Below are positions 27,958-36,823 of a stretch of 64,000 bases of DNA, piece by piece. Made by a program: the position numbers and the translations under genes. The notes under the pieces were generated by a model, which searched no databases, had not been told where the DNA came from, and saw only the letters and a list, made by a program, of their open reading frames with translations. How positions within the stretch are numbered: the stretch's first letter is position 1; the number at the start of each line of letters is the position of its first letter. The DNA is from Flammeovirgaceae bacterium 311. GTDB taxonomy: Bacteria > Bacteroidota > Bacteroidia > Cytophagales > Cyclobacteriaceae. Location: contig CP004371.1 in NCBI GenBank assembly GCA_000597885.1, positions 248,001 to 312,000 of the forward strand. Reading direction: 5' to 3'.

Positions 27958-29256
27958 CTACAGCCCAAAAATGCTGGGCAGCCACAAGCTTAATGCAGGT
28001 ATATAGGTAACCAGCAGCAGTGCAACAATCATGGCAATGAACAGCGGCATCAGTGGTTTAATCACTTTACTAATGCTAATGTTTGCAATGCCGCAGCCAA
28101 CAAATAATACGCCTCCTACCGGTGGGGTACAAAGGCCAATGCACAGGTTCAGCACCATGATAATGCCAAAGTGGGTGGGATCTACCCCCAGCTTGGTAAC
28201 AACCGGCAAAAATATAGGGGTGAAGATGAGTACTGCAGGTGTCATGTCCATAAAGATGCCTACAAACAGCAGGATCAGGTTAATGATAATGAGCACCACG
28301 ATTTTATTGTTGCTGATAGACAGCAGGGCATCGCTCACACCCTGGGGAATATTTTCGAAAGACATTACCCACGACATGCCCATGGAGGTGCCAATGAGCA
28401 TCATCACAATGGCGGTAGTGATTACCGTATGAATCAAGATATCAGGTAAATCTTTTACCCGTACCTGGCGGTATACGATCATGGATAAAACAATAGTATA
28501 GAGCACCGCAATGGCAGAGGCTTCCGTGGCGGTGAAGATACCCGCAATGATGCCCCCGATTACGATCACCAAAAGCAGCAGGCTGGGCAGCGCATCCAGA
28601 AATTTCCTGAATACCTCACCCATTGAAACCCTTTCGCCCACCGGGTATTTATTCTTGTAGGCAATGAAACCAGCAACCAGCATAAGGGCTAGCCCAACCA
28701 CCATGCCCGGAATATAACCCGCAATAAAAAGTGCTGCTATGGATACACCACCACTCGCCAGTGAATAAACGATCAGGATGTTGCTGGGGGGAATAATCAT
28801 ACCCGTAGTGGCAGAGGTAATATTCACCGCAGCGCTAAAAGACCTGGAGTAACCCTCTTTAACCATGCGTGGATTCATGATGCCGCCAATGGCAGAGGCT
28901 GCCGCTACGGCAGACCCTGAAATGGCCCCGAAAAGCATACAGGCTAGTATGTTTACATAGGCAAGGCCACCGGGCAGAGTACCAACCAGACCCTTGGCAA
29001 AATCGATAAGGCGGGTAGCGATACCGCCCCGGTTCATGAGCTGACCTGCCAATATGAAAAATGGAATGGCCAGCAGGGCAAAACTATCCAGGGCCGTAGC
29101 CATGCGTTGGGCAAGTGTTGTGAATGCAGGTTCAGGGGCAATGCTCACAAGCATGGTGAGCAAAGCAGAAATACCAATTGCAAAGGCTATGGGTACACCT
29201 AAAGACAGTAAGATAATAAAGCTTACCACCAGTACAATCACTTCTAAGAATTCCAT
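27958..29256 (-). CDS. dctM: TRAP transporter large permease subunit, DctM family
   Basis: A 432-residue, highly hydrophobic protein with about a dozen membrane segments, matching the DctM/SiaM length. Typical motifs include GVPIAFAIG near the N-terminus, LAIPFFILAGQLMNRGGIATRLI, GAISGSAVAAASAIGGIM, and the C-terminal GLCTPPVGGVLFVGCGIA. It forms the sodium-driven translocation channel that receives substrate from the DctP binding protein. The gene is 80 bases after dctQ in the uronate operon. The context (uxaB, uxaC, kdgK, eda) indicates hexuronates or their unsaturated derivatives as cargo. Confidence 0.93.
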   Translation of the reverse strand: MEFLEVIVLVVSFIILLSLGVPIAFAIGISALLTMLVSIAPEPAFTTLAQRMATALDSFALLAIPFFILAGQLMNRGGIATRLIDFAKGLVGTLPGGLAYVNILACMLFGAISGSAVAAASAIGGIMNPRMVKEGYSRSFSAAVNITSATTGMIIPPSNILIVYSLASGGVSIAALFIAGYIPGMVVGLALMLVAGFIAYKNKYPVGERVSMGEVFRKFLDALPSLLLLVIVIGGIIAGIFTATEASAIAVLYTIVLSMIVYRQVRVKDLPDILIHTVITTAIVMMLIGTSMGMSWVMSFENIPQGVSDALLSISNNKIVVLIIINLILLFVGIFMDMTPAVLIFTPIFLPVVTKLGVDPTHFGIIMVLNLCIGLCTPPVGGVLFVGCGIANISISKVIKPLMPLFIAMIVALLLVTYIPALSLWLPSIFGL

Positions 29257-29336
29257 AAATGGCCAGGGGTTAATAAGGGCTTTAACTTTGGTTGAACAGT
29301 CAGAACAGACGGAAAAAGAACAGTAAGGCAGTATTG

Positions 29337-29831
29337 CTAGAACATTTCCTTGCCTACAACTTCAGCTTCGGGCCTTTTCTCAAATAAATTGGCAATGCTG
29401 TAATAAACGATCAGGATGCCGCTTAGTGGGAGTACACTGTATACATAGCCCAGGGGCACATTGAGCGATGCGGAGGTTTGTTCCAGGGTAAGGGTAATGT
29501 AGACCAGCTTGATGCCTCCCCAGACCATTACCAGCAGCGCAAATATGGCTACCAACATGTTGATCACGATGTTCAGATTTCGCTCTTTCGTACCGGTAAG
29601 TTTAGAAGGCAGGATGTCTATGGCTAAATGTAACTTTTTGCCGGTTACATAACTGGCGCCAAGCAGGCCTACCCAGATCAGCAGGTAACGGGCAAGCTCG
29701 TCGGTAAAAGAGCTCGGGGACGACATCAGGTAGCGGGATGCTACCTGCCACAAAACATTAAGGGTCATGAAGCTCATCAAAGCTACAAGGGCCCAGAACA
29801 ATACTGTATCAATCAGCTTTCGGAGCATCAT
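29337..29831 (-). CDS. dctQ: TRAP transporter small permease subunit, DctQ family
   Basis: A 164-residue protein with four hydrophobic segments, standard for DctQ. The motif SSPSSFTDELARYLLIWVGL (about 36-55) is the family signature between helices one and two. It pairs with DctM as the membrane component of the tripartite carrier. Its first codons overlap the last 23 bases of the dctP gene, implying translational coupling. Confidence 0.92.
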   Translation of the reverse strand: MMLRKLIDTVLFWALVALMSFMTLNVLWQVASRYLMSSPSSFTDELARYLLIWVGLLGASYVTGKKLHLAIDILPSKLTGTKERNLNIVINMLVAIFALLVMVWGGIKLVYITLTLEQTSASLNVPLGYVYSVLPLSGILIVYYSIANLFEKRPEAEVVGKEMF

Positions 29832-30876
29832 AGGTTAAATCGCTTGGGGTATCTTCAATGGCCTGGATTTGCTGAATCAGGGTATAAACGGCAGGTTCCT
29901 GCTTAAATGCTTCATACATTTGTTCTACTTTTTCGGCAAAGGGTTCTTTGGGGGGGGTACTAACAGTAACGCCTGCTTTTATTACAGCCTCTAGTGCATC
30001 TTTCTCTGCTTTTGCCCATAGCTCACGCTGCACCACTACAGATTCTTCGGCAGCTTCTTTAATCCACTGCTGTTCCTGCGGGTTTAGCCTGTCCCATACA
30101 ATTGTACTGATGAGCAGGATATCTGGCACCATGGTGTGCTCATTGAGAGAATAGAATTTACATACCTCATAATGGCGGGACAGGAAAAAGCTGGGGGAGT
30201 TATTTTCTGCACCATCTACCACTCCCTGCTGTAGCGCTGTATACAGCTCACCCCATGAAATGGGAGTGGCAGCACCGCCGAAACTTCTTACCATGCCAAT
30301 GGCAGTAGGGCTGTCCTGAACGCGTATCTTCATGCCTCTCAGGTCATCAGGCTCATCTATGGGTTTTGTGGTGGAGTAAAAGCTACGGCTGCCGGCATCA
30401 TAATATGCCAGCCCTCTTAACCAGTACTTCTCACCACGGGTGAGCAGGTTCTGGCCAATGGGGCCATCCAGCACGCGGTAATAATGCTCCTTGTCTTTGA
30501 AAATATAGGGAATGCTCAGGACTTTGAAATCAGGGGAGAAGCTTTCCATTACGGCCGCCGATACCTTGGTCATGCCAATGCTGCCGATCTGGAGCAGCTC
30601 CAGGCACTCACGTTCACTGCCCAGCTGGGCATTAGGATATACCTCCAGTGTTAACTTACCGCCCGATTTTTCTTTTACCCGTTCAGCCATAAAAATCATG
30701 GCATGATGCACCGGGTGTGAGGTATCCAGGGAATGAGCTAATTTCACCTCTCTTCTGTCAGTAATCTCCTTGCAGGAGGCAAGCGGCAGCAACAAACCGA
30801 AAAGCAACACCCACAGCAATGGCGTTAGCAAACGTTTGTTCTTCAGTAAAGCAAGATGCCTGTTTATATTTACCAT
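29809..30876 (-). CDS. dctP: TRAP transporter substrate-binding protein, DctP family, predicted lipoprotein
   Basis: A 355-residue extracytoplasmic binding protein. The N-terminus has a lipobox with Cys35 (LPLASC), so it is probably lipid-anchored instead of freely periplasmic like most DctP proteins. The mature part shows DctP signatures: VKLAHSLDTSHPVHHAM, YPNAQLGSERECLE, MKIRVQDSPTAIGMVRSFGG with the conserved carboxylate-binding Arg, and GELYTALQQGVVDGAENN. This set matches TRAP binding proteins that bind uronates such as galacturonate or glucuronate. The start codon overlaps the eda stop (TAATG), placing it in the catabolic operon. Confidence 0.93.
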   Translation of the reverse strand: MVNINRHLALLKNKRLLTPLLWVLLFGLLLPLASCKEITDRREVKLAHSLDTSHPVHHAMIFMAERVKEKSGGKLTLEVYPNAQLGSERECLELLQIGSIGMTKVSAAVMESFSPDFKVLSIPYIFKDKEHYYRVLDGPIGQNLLTRGEKYWLRGLAYYDAGSRSFYSTTKPIDEPDDLRGMKIRVQDSPTAIGMVRSFGGAATPISWGELYTALQQGVVDGAENNSPSFFLSRHYEVCKFYSLNEHTMVPDILLISTIVWDRLNPQEQQWIKEAAEESVVVQRELWAKAEKDALEAVIKAGVTVSTPPKEPFAEKVEQMYEAFKQEPAVYTLIQQIQAIEDTPSDLTYDAPKAD

Positions 30877-31550
30877 TACTTTCCTCTCACATTTTTAATA
30901 ATATTTATGGCAGACCGGGTTAGTTCCTCCAGCCTTGAAAAGTCTTTGCTGGCTATGATTTCCTTGCTGATCAGCTGGGATCCCATACCCACACAATGTA
31001 CACCAGCTTTGAACCATTCCTTCAGGTTTTCTTCTGTAGGTTCTACACCTCCGGTAGGCATAATGCTGGTCCAGGGGCAGGGCCCTTTTACGGAGGCTAC
31101 ATACTGTGGACCACCCACCTGCTGTGCCGGGAAGATCTTTACCACCTCGGCACCCAGCTCTTCTGCAGCTGATATTTCCGAAAGGGTAGCACAGCCGGGC
31201 GACCACATGATTTTACGGCGGTTACATACCCGCGCAATATCAGGATTAAGCACCGGCGACACAATAAAATCAGCACCCAGCTGAATGTAAAGACCTGCTG
31301 TTGGGGCATCTACTACCGAGCCTGCGCCAACCATCATATCCGGAAAATGAGCACGGCTCCATTTTACCAGCTGCGCAAAGGTCTCGTGGGCAAAGTCTCC
31401 GCGGTTGGTAAATTCAAATACCCGTACACCACCACCATGGCAGGCCCGGAGTACTTCTTTGCATATTTCAGGATCGGCATTGTAAAAAACCGGTACCATT
31501 CCGGTTTCTGCCATCTTTAAGCTTACTTCAATTCTGCTGAACTTTGCCAT
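30876..31550 (-). CDS. eda: 2-dehydro-3-deoxy-phosphogluconate aldolase (KDPG/KHG aldolase)
   Basis: A 224-residue class I aldolase that splits 2-keto-3-deoxy-6-phosphogluconate into pyruvate and glyceraldehyde 3-phosphate, the last step of uronate catabolism. Family motifs are the catalytic Glu in FEFTNRGD (about 40), the pocket VGAGSVVDAPTAGLYIQLGA, FIVSPVLNPDIARVCN, the Schiff-base Lys in VVKIFPAQQVGG (about 138) and IMPTGGVEPTEENL. It comes 140 bases after kdgK and overlaps dctP by one base at the stop, so metabolism and transport are co-transcribed. Confidence 0.95.
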   Translation of the reverse strand: MAKFSRIEVSLKMAETGMVPVFYNADPEICKEVLRACHGGGVRVFEFTNRGDFAHETFAQLVKWSRAHFPDMMVGAGSVVDAPTAGLYIQLGADFIVSPVLNPDIARVCNRRKIMWSPGCATLSEISAAEELGAEVVKIFPAQQVGGPQYVASVKGPCPWTSIMPTGGVEPTEENLKEWFKAGVHCVGMGSQLISKEIIASKDFSRLEELTRSAINIIKNVRGK

Positions 31551-31690
31551 TTTATCAATGTGCTAATGTGCTGTGTTATTATAATGCCAGTGCATCGTAA
31601 CTCATCCCAACTCTCTCATCCTGCTGCACGCCTGCAATAAAATAAATTTTATAATCTATCCTTTGTCTTCTATCTTCTAACATCAATGAT

Positions 31691-32704
31691 CTACCGCACA
31701 AGCTTGCCCGAGGTGTTGCCGGCCAGCACCGCTTCCACCTCGTCAACGGTGGCCAGGTTGGCATCTTCCAGAATGGTGTGTTTCAATACGGATGCAGCCA
31801 CACCAAAATCAAGCGCTTTCTGATTGTTCCGGTAAGCAAGCATGCCATAGATCACCCCTGCTATAAAGGCATCGCCGCCGCCAATCCGGTCTACGATCGG
31901 GTTGATATCATAGGTTTTGGTGCGTAGCATGCTTTCACCATCAAAGAGGCTGCCCGATAGAGTGTTATGGCTTGCGCTCAGAGAACCACGGCTGGTATTA
32001 ACTATTTTCTTAATGTTCGGGAAGCGCTGCATAATTTGTTGCGCTACAGAAATTTCCTGCTCTTCGTCATTTGCACCATTACCCCTAATACCTAATATAT
32101 CCTTTGCATCACCCTTGCCGGCAACAATCAGGTCGCAGCCCGCAATTAGATCAGGCATTACCTCCTGCACCGACTTACCCCACTGCCATAAATTTTTGCG
32201 GTAGTTGATGTCTGCCGAGACCGTAATGCCTTTTTGCCTGGCCGCCTCTATGGCAGCCTTGCAGCAGGCTGCAGCACCTGCCGAAATAGCAGGAGAGATG
32301 CCCGTCCAGTGAAACCAGCCGGCTCCATCAAGAACAGAATTCCAGTCGATCATTTCGGGCTGCAGATCGGCAAATGCAGAATGGGCACGATCATAAATCA
32401 CTTTGCTGGGCCTAACACTCGCACCGGTTTCCAGAAAGTAAATACCGATTCGCTCGCCTCCGAAAACAATTGCACCAGTTTCAACTCCCCATTTTTTTAG
32501 CAGGTTGGTAGCGGCTTTACCAAGCTCATTATCCGGAAAGCGTGTTACATGAGCAGCCGGTACACCAAACTGTGCCAGCGATACAGCTACATTTGCCTCC
32601 CCGCCACCATAGGTGGCATCGAAATGGGTAGACTGTACCACCCGCGCATAGCCGGGTGTGGAGAGGCGCAGCATGATTTCTCCAAAGGTTACTACCTTCT
32701 TCAT
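31691..32704 (-). CDS. kdgK: 2-dehydro-3-deoxygluconokinase (PfkB family)
   Basis: A 337-residue sugar kinase that phosphorylates 2-keto-3-deoxygluconate at C6 using ATP. PfkB signature 1 is seen at about 33-50 (YGGGEANVAVSLAQFGVP) and signature 2 with the catalytic Asp at about 269-281 (DRIGGGDAFIAGV). It merges the KduI/KduD and UxaB/UxaC branches and feeds the Eda aldolase. One base separates its start from the uxaC stop, indicating tight co-translation. It is somewhat longer than the E. coli enzyme but typical for Bacteroidota. Confidence 0.93.
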   Translation of the reverse strand: MKKVVTFGEIMLRLSTPGYARVVQSTHFDATYGGGEANVAVSLAQFGVPAAHVTRFPDNELGKAATNLLKKWGVETGAIVFGGERIGIYFLETGASVRPSKVIYDRAHSAFADLQPEMIDWNSVLDGAGWFHWTGISPAISAGAAACCKAAIEAARQKGITVSADINYRKNLWQWGKSVQEVMPDLIAGCDLIVAGKGDAKDILGIRGNGANDEEQEISVAQQIMQRFPNIKKIVNTSRGSLSASHNTLSGSLFDGESMLRTKTYDINPIVDRIGGGDAFIAGVIYGMLAYRNNQKALDFGVAASVLKHTILEDANLATVDEVEAVLAGNTSGKLVR

Positions 32705-32705
32705 A

Positions 32706-34106
32706 TTAAAATTTAAAAAAACCTTTTGCGTTGCCGTAGCAGATGTTCTCTACCATCTGGCCGATCCACTCCATTTCACTGGCTGGCAGTTCGCCGTTTT
32801 CAACATCATTGCCAATAAGGTTACAGAGGGTTCTGCGGAAATAATCATGGCGGGGGTAGGAGAGGAAGCTTCTGGAGTCGGTCAGCATCCCAACAAAGCG
32901 GCTAAGCAGCCCCATATTGGAAAGGGCGTTCAGCTGTTTTTCCATCCCATCTTTCTGATCCAGGAACCACCAGGCAGAGCCGTACTGGATTTTGCCCGGG
33001 GTGCTGCCATCATTGAAATTGCCAATCATGGTAGCAAATAGCTCGTTGTGGCTGGGGTTCAGGTTATACAAAATGGTTTTTGCCAGCTGGTCAGTATTGT
33101 CCAGCTTATCCAGAAACCTGGAAAGCGGGCGGGCCACATCAAAATCACCGATAGAATCAAATCCGGTATCGGGGCCAAGCTCCCGCAGCATACGGGTATT
33201 ATTGTTGCGCAGGGCGCCGATGTGGAACTGCTGGGTCCAGCCTTTCTGCTGGTCCATCAGTGCCATTTCATACAGCATGGCAGATTTAAATTTCAAGGCT
33301 TCTGCAGCACTTAGTGCTTGTTTCTGCAGAGCTTTGTCAAAGATCTTCCTGATTTCTTCATCTGTGTAATCCTCGGCATAGAGGGTTTCCAGGCCGTGGT
33401 CGGAAAGGCGGCAACCCTGCTCATGGAAGAAATCGTGCCGCTGCTTCAGTGCATCCAGCAGCTGTTGGTAATTGCTAATAGAGATTCCGGAGGCTGCCTC
33501 CAGCTTTTGCAGGTAAGGCAGGAAAATATCCGGCTGCTCGGCTACAAGTACCTTATCGCAGCGGAAAGTAGGCAGTACCTTAATTTCAAAACCTTCTTTC
33601 TGAAGGCTGCGGTGGTGTTTTAAGTCTTCTGTGGGGTCGTCGGTGGTGCAAACTACCTCTACTTTCATTTTACGCAGTATGCTGCGTACACTAAAAGCAT
33701 CTGTCTGCAGCATTTCGGTGCAGGCATCGTATATTTCCCGGGCTGTTTCAGGCTTCAGGATCTTTTCAATTCCGAAAGGATTCTTCAGCTCCATGTGTGT
33801 CCAGTGATACAGGGGGTTGCGCATGGTATAGGGCACGGTTTGTGCCCACTTTTCAAACTTTTCCCAGTCGGAGGCCGCACCGGTACAGTATTTTTCGGCT
33901 ACTCCGTTAGTACGCATGGCGCGCCATTTATAATGATCTCCCTCCAGCCAGATTTTAGTAAGATTTTCAAACTTGCGGTCTCCGGCAATATCTTCTGTAG
34001 GCAGGTGACAGTGATAATCAATGATCGGCATGTTTTTAGCATGCTCGTGGTACAGGTGTTGCGCGGTTTTGGTCTGGAGCAAAAAATTTTCGTCTATGAA
34101 AGACAT
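32706..34106 (-). CDS. uxaC: Glucuronate/galacturonate isomerase (uronate isomerase)
   Basis: A 466-residue enzyme of the amidohydrolase superfamily that converts D-galacturonate to D-tagaturonate, and D-glucuronate to D-fructuronate. I place the start at 34106 (MSFIDENFLLQTKTAQHLY) because family members begin this way; an upstream in-frame ATG at 34151 adds 15 unlike residues. The metal-binding HxH is in PIIDYHCHLP (about 27-36). Further family stretches include VVCTTDDPTEDLKHH and TDSRSFLSYPRHDYFRR near the C-terminus. It follows uxaB and precedes kdgK, so saturated galacturonate released by GH28 can enter the pathway. Confidence 0.95.
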   Translation of the reverse strand: MSFIDENFLLQTKTAQHLYHEHAKNMPIIDYHCHLPTEDIAGDRKFENLTKIWLEGDHYKWRAMRTNGVAEKYCTGAASDWEKFEKWAQTVPYTMRNPLYHWTHMELKNPFGIEKILKPETAREIYDACTEMLQTDAFSVRSILRKMKVEVVCTTDDPTEDLKHHRSLQKEGFEIKVLPTFRCDKVLVAEQPDIFLPYLQKLEAASGISISNYQQLLDALKQRHDFFHEQGCRLSDHGLETLYAEDYTDEEIRKIFDKALQKQALSAAEALKFKSAMLYEMALMDQQKGWTQQFHIGALRNNNTRMLRELGPDTGFDSIGDFDVARPLSRFLDKLDNTDQLAKTILYNLNPSHNELFATMIGNFNDGSTPGKIQYGSAWWFLDQKDGMEKQLNALSNMGLLSRFVGMLTDSRSFLSYPRHDYFRRTLCNLIGNDVENGELPASEMEWIGQMVENICYGNAKGFFKF

Positions 34107-34165
34107 AGGTCTGATTTTATGCAAAGAATTCTTTTGGCTTTCAAGATACATAGATATATATATTT

Positions 34166-35599
34166 TTAAGCTGCTTTTACTGATGCTTTATTTTCCTGTT
34201 GCTGTAAATTTGTTACTTCCTGTGTAACCTGCTCTGACAAACCCTCAATTTGTGTAAGATCTGTACCCCAGAAATCCTGGTTAGACAGGAGCAGCTCTAC
34301 AGTCGTATTAACATTTTTCATTTTCCAGGCTTCCCTGAAAAACTCCAGCACATCTGCGGAATCGTTGAGGGCAATTTTTTTACCGTTCCACTCACCACGA
34401 TAGAATAAAAACAGTGCCGCCAGCGAATGCAGCAGTCGTTTGGGAAGTTTTCCGCTGCGTTTGTGGTATTCCAGCACCGAAGGCAGCACCCTTACCTTAT
34501 ACTTTGATACAGAGTTAAGGGCAATAGAGATCAGCTCATGATTTATGAACGGATTCTGAAAGCGCTCTATAACATCATGGGCAAACTGCTCCAGTTCTTC
34601 AGCCGGCAGATCAAGGGTAGGAATAATCTCTTCCCAGATAGCTTTTTTGATAAATTTACCAACTTCTTCATCTTCAACAGCCTCTCTTACCGTACGCAGC
34701 CCCTGCAGGTAGGCAACAGGTACAAGCGTTGTATGGGCGCCATTCAGAATCCGTACCTTGCGGGTGCGGTAAGGACTCTGGTCCTTTACAAACATCACCT
34801 GCAGATTGGCTTTATGGGCCGGAAATGCTTCTTTCACTGCATCAGTGCCTTCTATAACCCATAGGTGAAAAGGCTCTGCCTTCACCACAAGTTTATCTTT
34901 ATAGCCCAGCTCCTGCTGTATTTCCTCTATGTCTTCACGCGGGTATCCGGGTACGATCCGATCAACCAGTGTATTGCAAAAGGTATTGTGCTCCAGGATC
35001 CAGTTGTTGAATTCCTGCGGCAGATTCCAGTATGCTGCAAATTGTAATAAAGCCTTTTTCAGGGCTTCTCCATTTTTATCGATCAGCTCGCATGGAATAA
35101 TGGTGAGTGCCTTATCTACAGCTCCCTCAAAATGCTTGAAACGGTGGTAGAGCAGGGCAGTAAGCTTTCCCGGAAAGCTGCTGGGCAGGCTTTCCATATT
35201 CAGGTCTGTATCATTAAACTCTATGCCGGCTTCCGTTGTATTAGAGATTACAAATTCCAGGTCAGGGTTCTCGCCCAGTGCCAGGTACTCCTCATACCTG
35301 CCATAGGGATTGATGCCCCCGCTTATACAGCTGATGAGTCTGGTTTCACGTGTAGGCTTACCCTCTTTGATGCCATTGAGTAATACGTGGTAAAGACCAT
35401 CCTGCTCATTCAGCAGTTGTACAAGTCCCTGCTCTATGGGCTGCACCACCTGCACACTTCCCCTGAAACTGGCTTTTTCATTCATGAGGTCAATCATCCA
35501 GTTCACAAAACCTCTTAAAAAATTTCCTTCTCCATACTGCAGTATTTTTACCGGGTAATGTTGGGGAAGATTGGCGGTATTTCGGTTCAATGCCTTCAT
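34166..35599 (-). CDS. uxaB: Tagaturonate reductase (altronate oxidoreductase)
   Basis: A 477-residue member of the mannitol dehydrogenase family that reduces D-tagaturonate to D-altronate with NADH. The N-terminal nucleotide-binding and substrate motif VKILQYGEGNFLRGFVNWMI (about 17-36) and the catalytic-domain sequence KVRILNGAHTTLVPVAYLQG (about 279-298) are typical of UxaB rather than of fructuronate reductase UxuB. It is the first gene downstream of the lacI-type regulator, with a clear operator palindrome (35681-35694) in the 147-base gap. Altronate dehydratase (UxaA), the next enzyme, is not in this window. Confidence 0.93.
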   Translation of the reverse strand: MKALNRNTANLPQHYPVKILQYGEGNFLRGFVNWMIDLMNEKASFRGSVQVVQPIEQGLVQLLNEQDGLYHVLLNGIKEGKPTRETRLISCISGGINPYGRYEEYLALGENPDLEFVISNTTEAGIEFNDTDLNMESLPSSFPGKLTALLYHRFKHFEGAVDKALTIIPCELIDKNGEALKKALLQFAAYWNLPQEFNNWILEHNTFCNTLVDRIVPGYPREDIEEIQQELGYKDKLVVKAEPFHLWVIEGTDAVKEAFPAHKANLQVMFVKDQSPYRTRKVRILNGAHTTLVPVAYLQGLRTVREAVEDEEVGKFIKKAIWEEIIPTLDLPAEELEQFAHDVIERFQNPFINHELISIALNSVSKYKVRVLPSVLEYHKRSGKLPKRLLHSLAALFLFYRGEWNGKKIALNDSADVLEFFREAWKMKNVNTTVELLLSNQDFWGTDLTQIEGLSEQVTQEVTNLQQQENKASVKAA

Positions 35600-35680
35600 A
35601 TTATTTTCTGATAATTATTTATTGCACTACACGTGTTGCACAGAGCGGCCGTTTTCTACAGGAATAATGGTTAAAAACTG

Positions 35681-35694
35681 TGCAATCGATTGTA
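35681..35694. promoter_or_regulatory. LacI-type operator upstream of uxaB
   Basis: TGCAATCGATTGTA, centred on ATCGAT, is a nearly perfect palindrome 82 bases before the uxaB start and just downstream of the regulator's stop codon. It matches the repeated motif at 38576, 38658, 46321 and 46508, so the uxaB-uxaC-kdgK-eda-TRAP unit likely has its own regulated promoter. Confidence 0.75.
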
Positions 35695-35746
35695 CATATA
35701 TACATAGGATTAACGCTAACTATCCTTAATAGCCAGCTGCTTATAT

Positions 35747-36772
35747 TTATTTTTTCATAGATGATTGTCTGATGATCAGTTCCGGTTTCAACACTGTTTT
35801 CTGCGGAAGATGCTTTTTACCATTTTGCTTCAGTTGTTCAAAAAAGAGCTCCGCAGTCATGTTTCCCATTTGAATACTGAACTGATCTACAGTGGTGAGG
35901 GGAGGATCGGTAAAGGAGGTGAAGGGGTCATTACTAAACCCGGCAAGCGCTACCTCCTGTGGTATTTTAATCTTTCTTTCTTTCAATACCTGCATGGCAC
36001 CCATTGCACCATAGTCTGAGGCAGAGAACACTGCATCAGGCATCTGGGGCAGTGTAAGCAGTTTTTCCATACTTTTCCTCCCATCAGAAAGCTGCAGGTT
36101 GCTATCGATGATCAGCTCATCCAGAACCGGGATGTTGTACTTTTTGAGAGCATCGGTGTACCCTCTTAGCCGTTCCCGGAAAATACTTACTTTTTTAGGA
36201 CTCGTGAAATGGGCAATACGTCTGCACCCCTGCTGAACCAGGTGTTCTGTAACTTTGAAGGCTCCCAGGTAATCATCGATCATCACCTGGCTCACCTCCA
36301 GCTCATCGGTGGTACGGTCAAAGAGCACCAGTGGTATTCCTTTTTCCTGTGCTCGCTTAAAATGGCTTAAATCTTCTGTGTTTTTACCAATAGAAGCAAT
36401 AATGCCGTCTACACGGGCACTAAGCAGTGCATCGATTGTTTGTACTTCCTTATCGTAATTATCGTAACTCTGGCAGATGATTACTTTGTAGTTGATCTTG
36501 TTGGCAATTTCCTCGATACCCCTTACCACTGATGCAAAAAAGCTTCTGTCGGCAGTGGGAACAATAATGCCTATCAGGTGGCTTTTGCCATGCCGTAATG
36601 CAGCAGCGATGTTATTGGGCTGGTAATTAAGTTGTTTAGCTGTTTTGATCACCAGCTTTCTGGTGTTCTCACTGATACGGGGATTGTTGTTTAAAGCACG
36701 TGATACTGTAGATGCCGTAATGTTCAGCATTTCAGCTATGTCGTGAATGGTTGCTTTGCCTTTTTCTGCCAT
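35747..36772 (-). CDS. LacI/GalR-family transcriptional regulator of the pectin locus
   Basis: A 341-residue cytoplasmic repressor-type protein. The N-terminal helix-turn-helix (about 7-27, TIHDIAEMLNITASTVSRAL) is followed by the hinge region YQPNNIAAALRHGKS (about 51-65) and a periplasmic-binding-protein-like effector domain (about 68-335) with the usual IGIIVPTADRSFFASVVRGI and VALAGFSNDPFTSFTDPPLT segments. It sits between kduD and uxaB on the same strand. The ATCGAT-centred palindromes around it have the central CG typical of LacI-family operators. The inducer is probably a pathway intermediate such as 2-keto-3-deoxygluconate or a ketouronate (inference). Confidence 0.93.
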   Translation of the reverse strand: MAEKGKATIHDIAEMLNITASTVSRALNNNPRISENTRKLVIKTAKQLNYQPNNIAAALRHGKSHLIGIIVPTADRSFFASVVRGIEEIANKINYKVIICQSYDNYDKEVQTIDALLSARVDGIIASIGKNTEDLSHFKRAQEKGIPLVLFDRTTDELEVSQVMIDDYLGAFKVTEHLVQQGCRRIAHFTSPKKVSIFRERLRGYTDALKKYNIPVLDELIIDSNLQLSDGRKSMEKLLTLPQMPDAVFSASDYGAMGAMQVLKERKIKIPQEVALAGFSNDPFTSFTDPPLTTVDQFSIQMGNMTAELFFEQLKQNGKKHLPQKTVLKPELIIRQSSMKK

Positions 36773-36823
36773 TTTCTTTGTGATCTTGCGCCTGCTGCAG
36801 GTGCAAATTATGCTTTGCTATAT

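Noticed and set aside
28031-28432. 133-codon plus-strand open frame opposite dctM
   Set aside because: It is the complement of a hydrophobic membrane-protein gene, rich in Met/Ile/Thr as expected of such a shadow.
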